A stretch of DNA of 64,000 nt from Ruegeria marina (lineage in GTDB: Bacteria > Pseudomonadota > Alphaproteobacteria > Rhodobacterales > Rhodobacteraceae). The notes below the pieces were generated by a model. That model did no database searches. It was given only the letters and a program-made list of their open reading frames with translations, and was not told the DNA's origin. Location of the stretch: NCBI RefSeq assembly GCF_900101475.1, contig NZ_FMZV01000019.1, forward strand, positions 1 to 64,000. The letters are read 5' to 3'. Position numbers and translations under genes: made by a program. Positions 36,414-45,330 of the stretch are shown here, piece after piece (the first letter of the stretch is position 1; the number at the start of each line of letters is the position of its first letter).

Positions 36414-39137
36414 ATGGCGGCACGTGCTGCGCAGGAGACGGTCAAGCGCAAGGAACTCGTGGGCAAGCTGAATCCGGTTTGTCTCAAGGCGTTTTCAGCG
36501 GCAGCGCAGGCCGCCAAGAGGCGCGGCAACCCCTATGTCGAACTGGTGCATTTCGTGACCGCCCTCGCCGATAGCGAACGGTCCGACTTTGCCTTGTTGC
36601 TGGAGGCTGCGGGCGTGGACCGTGGCAAGCTTGACGGCGACATGCTGCGGGCCACGGATGCCCTGCCACACGGGGCGGGTTCGGTCGAGGAGTTCTCGGA
36701 CCATATCTTTCGCGCGATTCAGGAAGCGTGGAATTTCGGGTCTCTGGAATTTGGCGACGATCAGGTCCGGTCCGCCTATATCCTGCTGGCTGCGCTCAGG
36801 ACTCCGGTTCTCGAAGGTTTGTTGTTCAAGATGAGCCTCGAGTTCGACAAACTTGATGCGGGCACCATGTCCGCGCAACTTGACGAGTTGCTGGCCGCCT
36901 CGTTGGAACGTACCGGCGATGCCGCGGGCGATGCGCCCAAGGCAAAACCCAAACCGGGCGGGCAGACGGCGCTGTCGCAATATGCGGTCAACCTGACCGA
37001 ACGCGCACGCGGCGGCAAGATGGATCCGGTGGTGGGGCGAGACGCCGAGATCCGCCAGATCATAGATATCCTGATGCGGCGAAAGCAGAACAACCCGATC
37101 CTGACCGGCGAGGCGGGGGTGGGCAAGACCGCCGTTGTCGAAGGCTTCGCACAGCGACTGGCCAAGGGCGACGTGCCGCCACAACTTAAGAATGTCGAGT
37201 TGCAGATGCTGGATATCGGGCTGATGCAGGCCGGTGCCTCGGTCAAGGGCGAATTCGAAAAGCGGCTGAAATCGGTGATCGAAGAGGTGCAAAGCTCAGA
37301 CGTGCCGATCATTCTCTTCATCGACGAGGCGCATACGCTGATCGGGGCAGGGGGCGCGGCAGGAACCGGCGATGCGGCGAACCTGCTGAAACCGCCCTTG
37401 GCGCGTGGCGAATTGCGCACGATTGCTGCGACGACCTGGGCGGAATACAAACAGCATATCGAACCCGACCCGGCGCTGACCCGCCGGTTCCAGGTGGTCA
37501 AGGTCGAAGAACCCTCCGAGGCCAATGCCGTGCTGATGTGCCGGGGCGTCGCGGGCGTGCTGGAAAAACACCACCAAGTCGAAGTGCTGGACGAAGCGAT
37601 CGAAGCCGCGGTCGCCATGTCGCACCGTTACATCCCAAGCCGGCAATTGCCGGACAAGGCGATCAGCCTGCTCGACACGGCCTGCGCCCGCGTGGCGGTC
37701 TCGCAGCACGCGACACCCGCCGAGGTCGAGGATATCGACCGGCGTCTGGCCGCGCTGGAAATCGAGCAGGGTATCATCGAGCGCGAAGAGGCAATCGGGA
37801 TCGACGTGAGCGAGCGCAAGGCGGATGTGGAGGCCGCGCTCGAGACGACCCGTGCGGCCATGGATGCTGCAAATGCACGCTGGGCGGCGGAAAAGGAACT
37901 TGTGGCCGAAATCCTGGATCTGCGGGCCAGGTTGCGTGGTGTCGGCGCCGCTGTGGACGACACAGGCAATGTGGGAGACGCGTCTGCCGAAGAGATGGGT
38001 GAGGTCGAGGCCGCAGAGACGGATTTGCCCGAAGAAGTGGTGTTTGACCGCGAAGAAACGCTAAAGACTTTGCGCGACCGGATGGGCGATCTTTCCAATG
38101 CACAGGGTGAGAACCCGCTGATCCTGCCGTCGGTTGACAGGATGGCCGTTGCTTCTGTGGTGCAGGACTGGACCGGCATTCCCATGGGCCGGATGCTCGC
38201 CAGCCAGGCCGAGCGTGCACTGACACTGGCGGCGGCACTGACCGAGCGGGTTGTGGGCCAGGATCACGCGATGGCAATGATCGCGAACCGCATCCAGACA
38301 TCTTCCGCCGGTTTGAAGGCGCCCGAAAAGCCGGTCGGTGTTTTCCTGTTATGCGGGCCATCCGGCGTCGGAAAGACGGAAACTGCCCTGGCCATCGCTG
38401 AACAGATGTACGGTGGCGAAGACAATCTGATTTCGATCAACATGAGCGAGTACCAGGAAGCACATACGGTAAGTACTTTGAAAGGAGCCCCACCGGGATA
38501 TGTCGGCTACGGCAAGGGCGGTGTCCTGACCGAGGCGGTGCGTCGCCGGCCGTATTCCGTGATCCTGCTGGACGAAGTGGAGAAAGCGCATCCCGATGTG
38601 CACGAGATCTTCTTCCAGGTTTTTGACAAGGGGATGATGGACGATAGCGAAGGCCGCAGAATCGACTTCAAGAACACGCTGATCCTTCTGACGTCGAACG
38701 TCGGATCAGATGAAATCATGGCGATGACCGAGGATGGAAACAGGCTGGCCGATCAGGATGAACTGACGGCAGCGTTGCGTGCCCCATTGCTCAAGGTTTT
38801 CCCTGCCGCCCTTTTGGGGCGGGTGGTTACCATACCATATTATCCGCTGTCGGATGCAATGATCGAGGCCATTGCCGGCCACAAGCTGCGCTCGATCGCG
38901 AAACGGCTCGAAGCCGGGTACGATGCCAAACTGGTGCTGGGCGAGGGCGCGATGGACTTGATCAAGGCGCGCTGCACCGAGATCGAAAGCGGCGGCCGGA
39001 TGATCGACGCGATCCTGACCAATACTCTTTTGCCCGAACTCAGCCGCAGGCTGCTACAGGGGCGTTTGAGCGGGGAAAGCTTTTCCAGGGTGACAGTCAC
39101 CGGTGGTGATGGCGGATTTGACTACGTGTTCGAATAG
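36414..39137 (+). CDS. tssH: T6SS ATPase TssH (ClpV)
   Basis: 907 residues. AAA+ unfoldase that disassembles the contracted TssBC sheath. Clp_N repeats are at the N-terminus, then AAA-1 with Walker A GEAGVGKT (about 233) and FIDEAHTLIGAGG, a coiled middle region, and AAA-2 with Walker A GPSGVGKT (about 645) and LLDEVEKAHPDVHE. The N-terminal extension and the divergent middle place it with ClpV, not ClpB. It is the first gene on the right side of the kinase, and the adaptor-like genes follow. Confidence 0.95.
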   Translation: MAARAAQETVKRKELVGKLNPVCLKAFSAAAQAAKRRGNPYVELVHFVTALADSERSDFALLLEAAGVDRGKLDGDMLRATDALPHGAGSVEEFSDHIFRAIQEAWNFGSLEFGDDQVRSAYILLAALRTPVLEGLLFKMSLEFDKLDAGTMSAQLDELLAASLERTGDAAGDAPKAKPKPGGQTALSQYAVNLTERARGGKMDPVVGRDAEIRQIIDILMRRKQNNPILTGEAGVGKTAVVEGFAQRLAKGDVPPQLKNVELQMLDIGLMQAGASVKGEFEKRLKSVIEEVQSSDVPIILFIDEAHTLIGAGGAAGTGDAANLLKPPLARGELRTIAATTWAEYKQHIEPDPALTRRFQVVKVEEPSEANAVLMCRGVAGVLEKHHQVEVLDEAIEAAVAMSHRYIPSRQLPDKAISLLDTACARVAVSQHATPAEVEDIDRRLAALEIEQGIIEREEAIGIDVSERKADVEAALETTRAAMDAANARWAAEKELVAEILDLRARLRGVGAAVDDTGNVGDASAEEMGEVEAAETDLPEEVVFDREETLKTLRDRMGDLSNAQGENPLILPSVDRMAVASVVQDWTGIPMGRMLASQAERALTLAAALTERVVGQDHAMAMIANRIQTSSAGLKAPEKPVGVFLLCGPSGVGKTETALAIAEQMYGGEDNLISINMSEYQEAHTVSTLKGAPPGYVGYGKGGVLTEAVRRRPYSVILLDEVEKAHPDVHEIFFQVFDKGMMDDSEGRRIDFKNTLILLTSNVGSDEIMAMTEDGNRLADQDELTAALRAPLLKVFPAALLGRVVTIPYYPLSDAMIEAIAGHKLRSIAKRLEAGYDAKLVLGEGAMDLIKARCTEIESGGRMIDAILTNTLLPELSRRLLQGRLSGESFSRVTVTGGDGGFDYVFE

Positions 39138-39158
39138 GTCTGGATGCTGAGGGCCGGT

Positions 39159-40211
39159 ATGTGGCTGCTCTTCAACAATACCCCTTTTGCCGCCGAACGC
39201 GGCTGGACCCGCGACGAAAACGGAGCGGAATCCTGGCTTGTGGTCATCAAGGCGACCTTCGATGTTGCGCCGGATGGCGTGCAGACTCCGGCTGAAAAGC
39301 AGCGACCTGTTTCCCTGTCGCCTGTCTACGAAGGCTCGGGCGCGACCGCGGAACTCGTCGAAGACACCGATCTCAATATCGCCAAGCCACGAACGGATGT
39401 CTTTGTCGCCGGGCAGGCCCATGCGCCGGGGGGCCGGGCTGTCGAATGCGAATTGCGGCTGAAGGTTGCCGATATCGACAAACGGGTGCGGGTGCTGGGT
39501 GACCGTGTTCTGGGGGTCGGTCCTGTCGGGTTGGCCATAGGAGCGCCCCGCGATTTTGACAGGATACCGCTCAGTTGGCGTCGCACCTATGGCGGCTGGG
39601 ATCAGGATCCGGAAAACCCCGGCTGGGAACCGGAAAACACAATCGGGACGGGGTTTGCCACCGATACCCAGCGTCTGGCGGGCCACCCGGCACCGAATTT
39701 CGAGTATCCCGACGCGCCCTATGCCGGACCGGGAAGGGGACGTCCGGCAGGCTTCGGCCCGGTCGCGCGGCACTGGCAGCCAAGGGTTCGCTACGCGGGA
39801 ACCTATGATGGGCACTGGGAAAAGACCCGCGATCCGCTTTTGCCGCTCGATTTCGACCGCCAGTTCTATCAATCGGCTCCGCGCGACCAGCAGAGCGCCC
39901 AGCCGCTGGTCGGGTACGAGCATGTCCGGCTCGGCAATTTCACACCTGACGGGTTCTGGCAGTTCCTGATCCCCCGCGTGACCTTCGACATCGTCACGGA
40001 GTTTTACAATCGGCCTACGCGGCGCAGCGGTGCCCAGATCCATTCCTTGTGGGTCTATCCGGAAGAACGCCGGTTCACGGTTGTCTGGCTTTCGGCACTA
40101 CCGGTTCCTTACGACGAGGAACGCTTGAAATCGACGACCGTATCGGTGCGTCGTCGCGCCGGTGTGCCGGACTCGATCCGGCGCACCGGTGTATGGTTGG
40201 GGGACGCATGA
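39159..40211 (+). CDS. DUF2169 family T6SS effector-loading protein
   Basis: 350 residues from the ATG at 39159, with GAGGG just upstream. DUF2169 proteins act as adaptors that load PAAR-like or DUF4150 effectors onto VgrG spikes. Characteristic start MWLLFNNTPFAAERGWTRD, then VVIKATFDV, a GPVGLAIGAPRDFDRIPLSWRRTYGGWD segment, and the C-terminal IHSLWVYPEERRFTVVWLSALPVPYD. It overlaps the next gene by 4 nt (ATGA), so the cassette DUF2169 / thiolase-like / PAAR effector is coupled. Confidence 0.9.
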   Translation: MWLLFNNTPFAAERGWTRDENGAESWLVVIKATFDVAPDGVQTPAEKQRPVSLSPVYEGSGATAELVEDTDLNIAKPRTDVFVAGQAHAPGGRAVECELRLKVADIDKRVRVLGDRVLGVGPVGLAIGAPRDFDRIPLSWRRTYGGWDQDPENPGWEPENTIGTGFATDTQRLAGHPAPNFEYPDAPYAGPGRGRPAGFGPVARHWQPRVRYAGTYDGHWEKTRDPLLPLDFDRQFYQSAPRDQQSAQPLVGYEHVRLGNFTPDGFWQFLIPRVTFDIVTEFYNRPTRRSGAQIHSLWVYPEERRFTVVWLSALPVPYDEERLKSTTVSVRRRAGVPDSIRRTGVWLGDA

Positions 40212-41260
40212 TGGCGGAGTCCGTTGTGATCCTGTCGGTTGGGGCGCGTACACCCCTGGGGTTTTCCCTCGCGGCGTCGGCGGCGGCGGTTCGGGCGGGA
40301 ATATCGGCGATCGGGGACCACCCTTTCATGATCGACCGGTTCGGACAGTGCATGAAGGTCACGCGGGATATCGGTCTCGATCCTCAGGCAAATGGTGTCG
40401 ATCGGGAAATCGAACTGGCCCTGTCCGCCGCCAGGGACGCGCTGCAGGCTTTATCCGATGTGTCAGACCTTCCGCCAGTGACATTACTGCTTTCCACGGG
40501 GGAAAGCCGGCCCGGCAAGGTGGACGGGCATGCCGATGCGGTCTACCAGGCGATGGCGGCGCAACTCCGTCCGGCCATGGGCGGAGCAATCGCCGAAGGA
40601 ACCTGCGGCGGCCTCATGGCCATCCATCACGCGGCGGTTGCCCTTTCCGAAAGTCGTGCCGAACTGTGCCTGGCAGGCGGCGTTGACAGCTATCTGGTTC
40701 CCGAGACGATGGAGTGGCTGGACGAGTCCGAACGTCTCCATTCCGAAGGCAACATCTACGGGTTCTGTCCCGGCGAAGGAGCGGCCTTTTGCCTGATGGC
40801 GAGGGCGGAAACGGCTGCCCGGCTCGGACTCGCGCCTCTGGTATCCGTTTTGGCTTCGGAAACTGGTACAGAGGAAAACAGGATAGGCACCGAAACGATA
40901 TGCCTCGGAGAAGGGCTGGGCATGGTTCTGGCCAAGATGCGCGACAACCTGCCGGACCCCGAACATCCGGTCGACCGTATCCTTTGTGACATGAACGGCG
41001 AACGTTATCGTGGCAATGAATACGGTTTTGCCGTCCTGCGCAGCTCCGGCCTGTTCCGAGACGCGGCCGGGTTTGAAACGCCGGCGGATTGCTGGGGCGA
41101 TCTGGGCGCCGCCACCGGACCGGCCTGTATCGGACTGGTCGCAGAGGCCCACGCCCGTGGGTATGCCAAGGGACCATTGTCGCTGGTCTGGGGCAGTTCC
41201 GACAACGGCAGCCGCGCGGCAGTGATGGTGGCGGACGCAAGGAGAGATGCCGATGCCTAG
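40208..41260 (+). CDS. Beta-ketoacyl synthase / thiolase-fold protein of the T6SS cassette
   Basis: 350 residues, starting in the ATGA overlap. The fold resembles ketosynthases: a nucleophile-elbow-like EGTCGGLMAIHHAAVAL (C133), then AELCLAGGVDSYL, and FCPGEGAAFCLMARAET. The canonical catalytic histidine motifs of KS enzymes are not obvious: MNGERYRGNEYGFA and DLGAATGPACIG stand where a His would be expected. So it may be inactive or have a different reaction. Homologues travel with DUF2169 and DUF4150 genes, and a role in effector maturation or loading is inferred. Confidence 0.75.
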   Translation: MMAESVVILSVGARTPLGFSLAASAAAVRAGISAIGDHPFMIDRFGQCMKVTRDIGLDPQANGVDREIELALSAARDALQALSDVSDLPPVTLLLSTGESRPGKVDGHADAVYQAMAAQLRPAMGGAIAEGTCGGLMAIHHAAVALSESRAELCLAGGVDSYLVPETMEWLDESERLHSEGNIYGFCPGEGAAFCLMARAETAARLGLAPLVSVLASETGTEENRIGTETICLGEGLGMVLAKMRDNLPDPEHPVDRILCDMNGERYRGNEYGFAVLRSSGLFRDAAGFETPADCWGDLGAATGPACIGLVAEAHARGYAKGPLSLVWGSSDNGSRAAVMVADARRDADA

Positions 41261-42185
41261 TCATGTCTTGGTTAACGGTCTGGGACTGACCTACAAGTCG
41301 ACGATCGGCATCTCGATCGCAACCATACCGGATGTCTGCAAGACACCCTCGCCCGGCGGTCCGGTGCCGATCCCCTATCCCAATATCGCCAACCAGGGAA
41401 CGCTGGGAGACGGGACGACCACGGTCAAGGCGATGGGCAAGATGATCGCCATCAAGGGCTCGCAATACAAGTCCTCGAACGGCGACGAGCCCGGCACGGC
41501 CGGCGGTGTCAAATCCAACGTCAACATGAAGGCGACCGACTGGATCACCTATTCCTTCGACGTCAAGATGGACGGCAAAAACGCCTGCCGCCACACGGAC
41601 AAGAAGTTCCACAACAACCAGAATACCGTGGATTTGGCGGGGAACCTCGACCCGGCTGTTGGTGGTCTGGATGGCGGGGATAACCCGTTCGAGATCAAGT
41701 GCGAAGACGCGCCCGCATCCAGCAGCGAGAAATTCACGGACTGCCAGAAAAAGGAGATCTGTGCCAAGTGCGGGCGTCTGAATGCCGCAATGAAGGATCC
41801 AGCCTATGACCTCAGCCGCGTTACCGATGACAAGGCGGCATACAAGGCAACCCGCAAAGAGGGGAACTCGGCCTGTGCCGCCATTCATCGTCAGGCGAAG
41901 AAGGGGAAAGGAATTGGAGGCGAGGGCAAGCCCGAAGACATGGGATTTCAGGTCGCGGATGAAGAATGCGAGAAGGAACTGAAGCAACAGGCCGCCGACA
42001 ATGACTACAAGGGGTTCAGCCCGGATCACGTCCAGGAACTGCAATTGGGCGGCCACCCGACCAATCCAAGCAATCTTCTGTGGATGACGAGCCGGGCCAA
42101 CAGCTGGGTAGGTACAACGCTCAAGAACTTTGACCCGAAACCAAATGGCAGCCACACCGGGGTGAAGCCCGACTGCTGCGACTGA
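41253..42185 (+). CDS. DUF4150 PAAR-like protein fused to a C-terminal HNH-like toxin domain
   Basis: 310 residues from the ATG at 41253, 8 nt after GGAG. An ATG six bases earlier is possible. The N-terminal 130 residues are PAAR-like (DUF4150: VLVNGLGLTYKS, PDVCKTPSPGGPVPIPYPN, GDGTTTVKAMGKM). A lysine- and cysteine-rich middle follows, then a C-terminal domain with FSPDHVQELQLGGHPTNPSNLLWM and RANSWVG, which resembles the DH...N...N pattern of HNH-type nucleases. I infer a T6SS spike-tip effector with nuclease activity. The two following genes look like immunity genes. Confidence 0.82.
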   Translation: MPSHVLVNGLGLTYKSTIGISIATIPDVCKTPSPGGPVPIPYPNIANQGTLGDGTTTVKAMGKMIAIKGSQYKSSNGDEPGTAGGVKSNVNMKATDWITYSFDVKMDGKNACRHTDKKFHNNQNTVDLAGNLDPAVGGLDGGDNPFEIKCEDAPASSSEKFTDCQKKEICAKCGRLNAAMKDPAYDLSRVTDDKAAYKATRKEGNSACAAIHRQAKKGKGIGGEGKPEDMGFQVADEECEKELKQQAADNDYKGFSPDHVQELQLGGHPTNPSNLLWMTSRANSWVGTTLKNFDPKPNGSHTGVKPDCCD

Positions 42186-42195
42186 GAGCAAGAGG

Positions 42196-42735
42196 ATGCC
42201 TGCAACTGACGAAGAACTGCGAGCACTGATCGCCAGGATGCTCGACCGCAAAGCGGAATATGAGACATTGAAGTTCGATGAGCCATTCGAGCGCCCGAAT
42301 CCCGGTCCAGCTGCAGAAGACGACTTGCGCAGGGCCGAGTCGCTGATCGGCAAACCACTTCCCGTCGATCTTCGCCGGTTCTTGTCGATCAGGGATGGTT
42401 TCGACTACATGGATGGCCGTGCGAAAATCCTGGGCGCCGGCGAATATGGCGCCCGCTGGGTCGTGGAAGCGATGGATGCCATGGACGAACTCTTTACTGA
42501 GTTCGCCGCCCACAACCCACTTCGCCATGGTGCCTTCCCAGTCATGGTCGGTGAGGATTCAAGACCGATGGTGCTCTACGAAATCCCGGCCGGAGGGGGG
42601 GCGGGTGAATATGTCGAATATGACTGGGTCGAAGAGATAGACCGGTATGCCTCGCTCGTGGATTGGCTGGAAAGCGACCTTGCAGTCGTCGAAGTGCTGA
42701 TCGACCGTGAACTCAACGGCACTGAGGAGGGTTAG
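42196..42735 (+). CDS. SMI1/KNR4 family protein, probable immunity protein
   Basis: 179 residues. The SMI1/KNR4 (SUKH) fold is indicated by DDLRRAESLIGKPLPVDLRRFLSIRDGFDY, the mid FPVMVGEDSRPMVLYE and the terminal YASLVDWLESDL. This superfamily supplies immunity proteins against nuclease toxins in many polymorphic-toxin and T6SS loci. It begins 10 bp after the effector stop, in the same operon, which supports a cognate immunity role. Confidence 0.8.
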   Translation: MPATDEELRALIARMLDRKAEYETLKFDEPFERPNPGPAAEDDLRRAESLIGKPLPVDLRRFLSIRDGFDYMDGRAKILGAGEYGARWVVEAMDAMDELFTEFAAHNPLRHGAFPVMVGEDSRPMVLYEIPAGGGAGEYVEYDWVEEIDRYASLVDWLESDLAVVEVLIDRELNGTEEG

Positions 42736-42738
42736 TGC

Positions 42739-43701
42739 ATGCAATTGCCACTGCCACTGGCCGAACCCGACCGGATCAACGGCAAGCCAGCGTTCAAAGT
42801 TCTCTTTGAGCTCGTTTTTTATCACGATGCGCTGACGATTGGCGAGTTCGATGCCTTGCTGGACATGTGGCGCGAAATCTGCCCGCCGGACCGCCTGACG
42901 TTGTTCACCATATCCGAATTGGATTTCTGGTCGCGACTGGACAGTCCGGTACTTACCGAATCTGCCCGTGCGGCGGCTGAAGGGCGTTTGACCTGGCCAA
43001 TGTTCGAAGCCACGCGGCGCCGGATCCAGATGGGCCGGGCCTTGAAGGCACAGATCTGGGATGGCCTGAAAATCGATCAGGCGCCTGGAACCTGGTCGAT
43101 GGAGCTAAGGCGACTTCATCGGCGCGACACCGGATTGCATGGCTATGTGCGCATGCTTTTTCCGATCGATACAGCGCCGGATCTGCTGATTGATGTCGCT
43201 TGCCGTCTTGGTGATCTGCTCCCCGCTCATTCTGGTCATGGTGGCCTGGTGTTCACATATGAACCGGACCTTCGGTTCGAGGCTTTCCGTTACATCCATG
43301 CTGCAGCGCGACGGTTTCACGGAATTGATGTCGAAGCGCTCAAGACAACGCTCACCTTGATGCGAACAGGTGTGAAATCGCCGTGTTGGCTGAATTTCCT
43401 GGGAGGGGAACCGGACAAGGAAATCGCGTCCGGCCTGCGTAGCCAGGAAGGTGTGCGTATGTTCGATCTCGCGCATGGCACACTGTATGCGCTAGGTGAC
43501 GCGCCAGCGATACTTGACGTGAACAGGCCGCCGGTTCCGTTGCAACCATACCAGGCTCTGGCAGAGGTATTGGCCGGGCGACTGATCTCGGATATCGGAG
43601 AATTCAACGGTGGGGGTTGGCTGGAAAACATGGGCAGTGCGGACGAATGGCTAAGCCGCTTTCATCCGGGCTCGAGTTGGGGGCCAAGAGAACAGCGCTG
43701 A
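42739..43701 (+). CDS. DUF3396 (type VI immunity family) protein
   Basis: 320 residues. DUF3396 features: FELVFYHDALTIGEFDALLDMW near the N-terminus, a central GLVFTYEPDLRFEAFRYIHAAARRFHGID, and KSPCWLNFLGGEPDKEI. Members act as immunity proteins in T6SS gene islands. It follows the SUKH-type gene by 3 bp. With only one visible toxin, one of the two immunity genes may protect against an effector from elsewhere or be an orphan. Confidence 0.85.
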   Translation: MQLPLPLAEPDRINGKPAFKVLFELVFYHDALTIGEFDALLDMWREICPPDRLTLFTISELDFWSRLDSPVLTESARAAAEGRLTWPMFEATRRRIQMGRALKAQIWDGLKIDQAPGTWSMELRRLHRRDTGLHGYVRMLFPIDTAPDLLIDVACRLGDLLPAHSGHGGLVFTYEPDLRFEAFRYIHAAARRFHGIDVEALKTTLTLMRTGVKSPCWLNFLGGEPDKEIASGLRSQEGVRMFDLAHGTLYALGDAPAILDVNRPPVPLQPYQALAEVLAGRLISDIGEFNGGGWLENMGSADEWLSRFHPGSSWGPREQR

Positions 43702-43709
43702 CCACGTGT

Positions 43710-44771
43710 TCAAGGTGTTCGATCGGTCTTGAGACCAGCTACACGAAGATATTCCAGAACTCTTCCCGCCACCGGTAGAACCTCCATCTCGTCTCCGAAC
43801 GCCGCGACAAACGCCTGGCCGTGGTCATTGGGTTCGAGAGAGGTCAGATCGTCCCAATCCGTTCTGGCCTGTGGAAACAGGTCCAGAAAGGCGCAGCCGG
43901 CGGCGTCGGCCAGGGCCGGGTCGCGCATCTTCTCGACCAGCCAGGGCGCAATGGACTTGTCGCCCAGCATCCCGGCCCCGCGAACCGCGACAGGTGCCGT
44001 ATCGGCATTTTCGAGCAAGGCTGTAAACCACGCCCGGATGTCTGCCGCAGGGCTGACCCGAACCAGCATGCGCAGGCTTTCCACCCTGTTCACGCCCGCT
44101 AGGACGGCACGGCGCAGGGCTGTTGTCAGGCTGTCGTCGGCCTCGGCGCCAAGTTCCAGCAGGGCAGAGACAGCTGCAAGTTCCAGTTCCCGCCGTTGTT
44201 CATCGAGTATTCTTCGCAAGTGCGGAATGACGTCACGGCGTCCGCTGCGCGCGGCAGCGGTACAAGCCGCTTGCCTGACATCGTCATCCGGGTCGAACAA
44301 CAGACGCTCCAGCCGGGCACCGGGGTCGGCATGGCGGTCGGCAAAGGCGCACACAGCGAGCCAGCGCAGGCTTGCTTCTGGTGCGTCGAGCCACTCCCGC
44401 ACATGTGCTGCGGCCAGTTCGGGTGCGATCCAGGCCACCGCTCCACGCAGGCCAACGCGGCCATCGTCATTCAGCGCGAGGCCCATTACCTGCCGGAGCC
44501 GGCGCGCATCCGACTGTTCGAAAGCCAGCGTGGCGGCGGCGAAGGCTTCGCCGCGCTCCGAATAAGTTTCCAGCTGATCGATCAGAAAGGGCCATGCCTG
44601 CTTGCCGGCAATGCGCAGCCCGTCGAGATGCGCTTCGGTCTCGGCGCGGCGCTTTTCGACCACGGCTTCGTCGAAGGGGTCCGCCAGAGTGGCCAGGCTG
44701 AACTGCGCCCAGGCAAAGGCCGCGCCTTCGGCATGGGCGCGGACAACATCTTCGACGATCCGGCCATCCAC
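43710..44771 (-). CDS. TIGR02270 HEAT-like repeat protein of the T6SS locus
   Basis: 353 residues of HEAT-like helical repeats (FDPDDDVRQAACTAAARSGR, LRWLAVCAFADRHADPGARL, RGAGMLGDKSIAPWLVEKM). Start MDGRIVEDVVRAHAEGAAFAWAQ resembles TIGR02270, a family of unknown function found in T6SS loci. It is on the strand opposite to the flanking genes and ends 8 bp from the DUF3396 stop. It forms an operon with the DUF6484 gene 9 bp upstream. A scaffold or chaperone role is inferred from the repeats. Confidence 0.82.
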   Translation of the reverse strand: MDGRIVEDVVRAHAEGAAFAWAQFSLATLADPFDEAVVEKRRAETEAHLDGLRIAGKQAWPFLIDQLETYSERGEAFAAATLAFEQSDARRLRQVMGLALNDDGRVGLRGAVAWIAPELAAAHVREWLDAPEASLRWLAVCAFADRHADPGARLERLLFDPDDDVRQAACTAAARSGRRDVIPHLRRILDEQRRELELAAVSALLELGAEADDSLTTALRRAVLAGVNRVESLRMLVRVSPAADIRAWFTALLENADTAPVAVRGAGMLGDKSIAPWLVEKMRDPALADAAGCAFLDLFPQARTDWDDLTSLEPNDHGQAFVAAFGDEMEVLPVAGRVLEYLRVAGLKTDRTP

Positions 44772-44780
44772 GATGCAACC

Positions 44781-45203
44781 TCAGTTCAGGTGTATCGAGC
44801 CGCCGCGCAGCCGATTGGCTGCGCTGGCCTGAGAGGTGACGTTGGTCCCACGGATCGTGATACGGCCATCCTGTTCCATAATGATGGAGGCTTTCCCCAC
44901 CCTGAGTTCAAGCCGTTTGTTCGCCGTGATGCGAACATTTTCGCCATCGCGAATGACAGTCGGTTCCGCCGGTTCGCGTGCCGGGTCCTGAATGCGACCC
45001 AGGATCAGCGGTCGGGTCAGATCCCCGTCCTCGAACATCAGGGCGACTTCGCATCCCGCATCGGTACCGCTCAACCGGGCAAGGCTGCGGGCAGCGATGG
45101 CATGGTCGCTCGGGTTGCCGGGAAAGACGACGAGGGGCGCGTTGTTCTCAAACCCCAGGAACAAACCAATCGACACCCCGTCGATCTGTCGGGTTACGGG
45201 CAT
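44781..45203 (-). CDS. DUF6484 domain protein (possible small spike-like protein)
   Basis: 140 residues from the ATG at 45203, where GTGGAG lies 7 nt upstream. N-terminal half: GVSIGLFLGFENNAPLVVF, then GCEVALMFEDGDLTRPLILGRIQ, an OB-fold-like pattern as in gp5/VgrG. C-terminal half: KRLELRVGKASIIMEQDGRITIRGTNV, which resembles the repeating beta-strand stalk of VgrG spikes. DUF6484 proteins are T6SS-associated with unknown function. It is read leftwards together with the TIGR02270 gene. The spike-like reading is inference. Confidence 0.75.
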   Translation of the reverse strand: MPVTRQIDGVSIGLFLGFENNAPLVVFPGNPSDHAIAARSLARLSGTDAGCEVALMFEDGDLTRPLILGRIQDPAREPAEPTVIRDGENVRITANKRLELRVGKASIIMEQDGRITIRGTNVTSQASAANRLRGGSIHLN

Positions 45204-45330
45204 GGCAATCTCCACAACAATCGCAGGCAGTATCTCACAGCAACCGCAAATCGCCAAACTCCAAGCAGGGCGACCTTGCAGAGAATCTCTGATAGTCTTT
45301 CCGGAAATGGGTCTGGAAGGAGTTGGAAGA

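Noticed and set aside
40614-42353. Minus-strand frame of 579 codons across the effector cassette
   Set aside because: It opposes three genes with clear families, and its composition is arginine- and proline-rich as in antisense frames.
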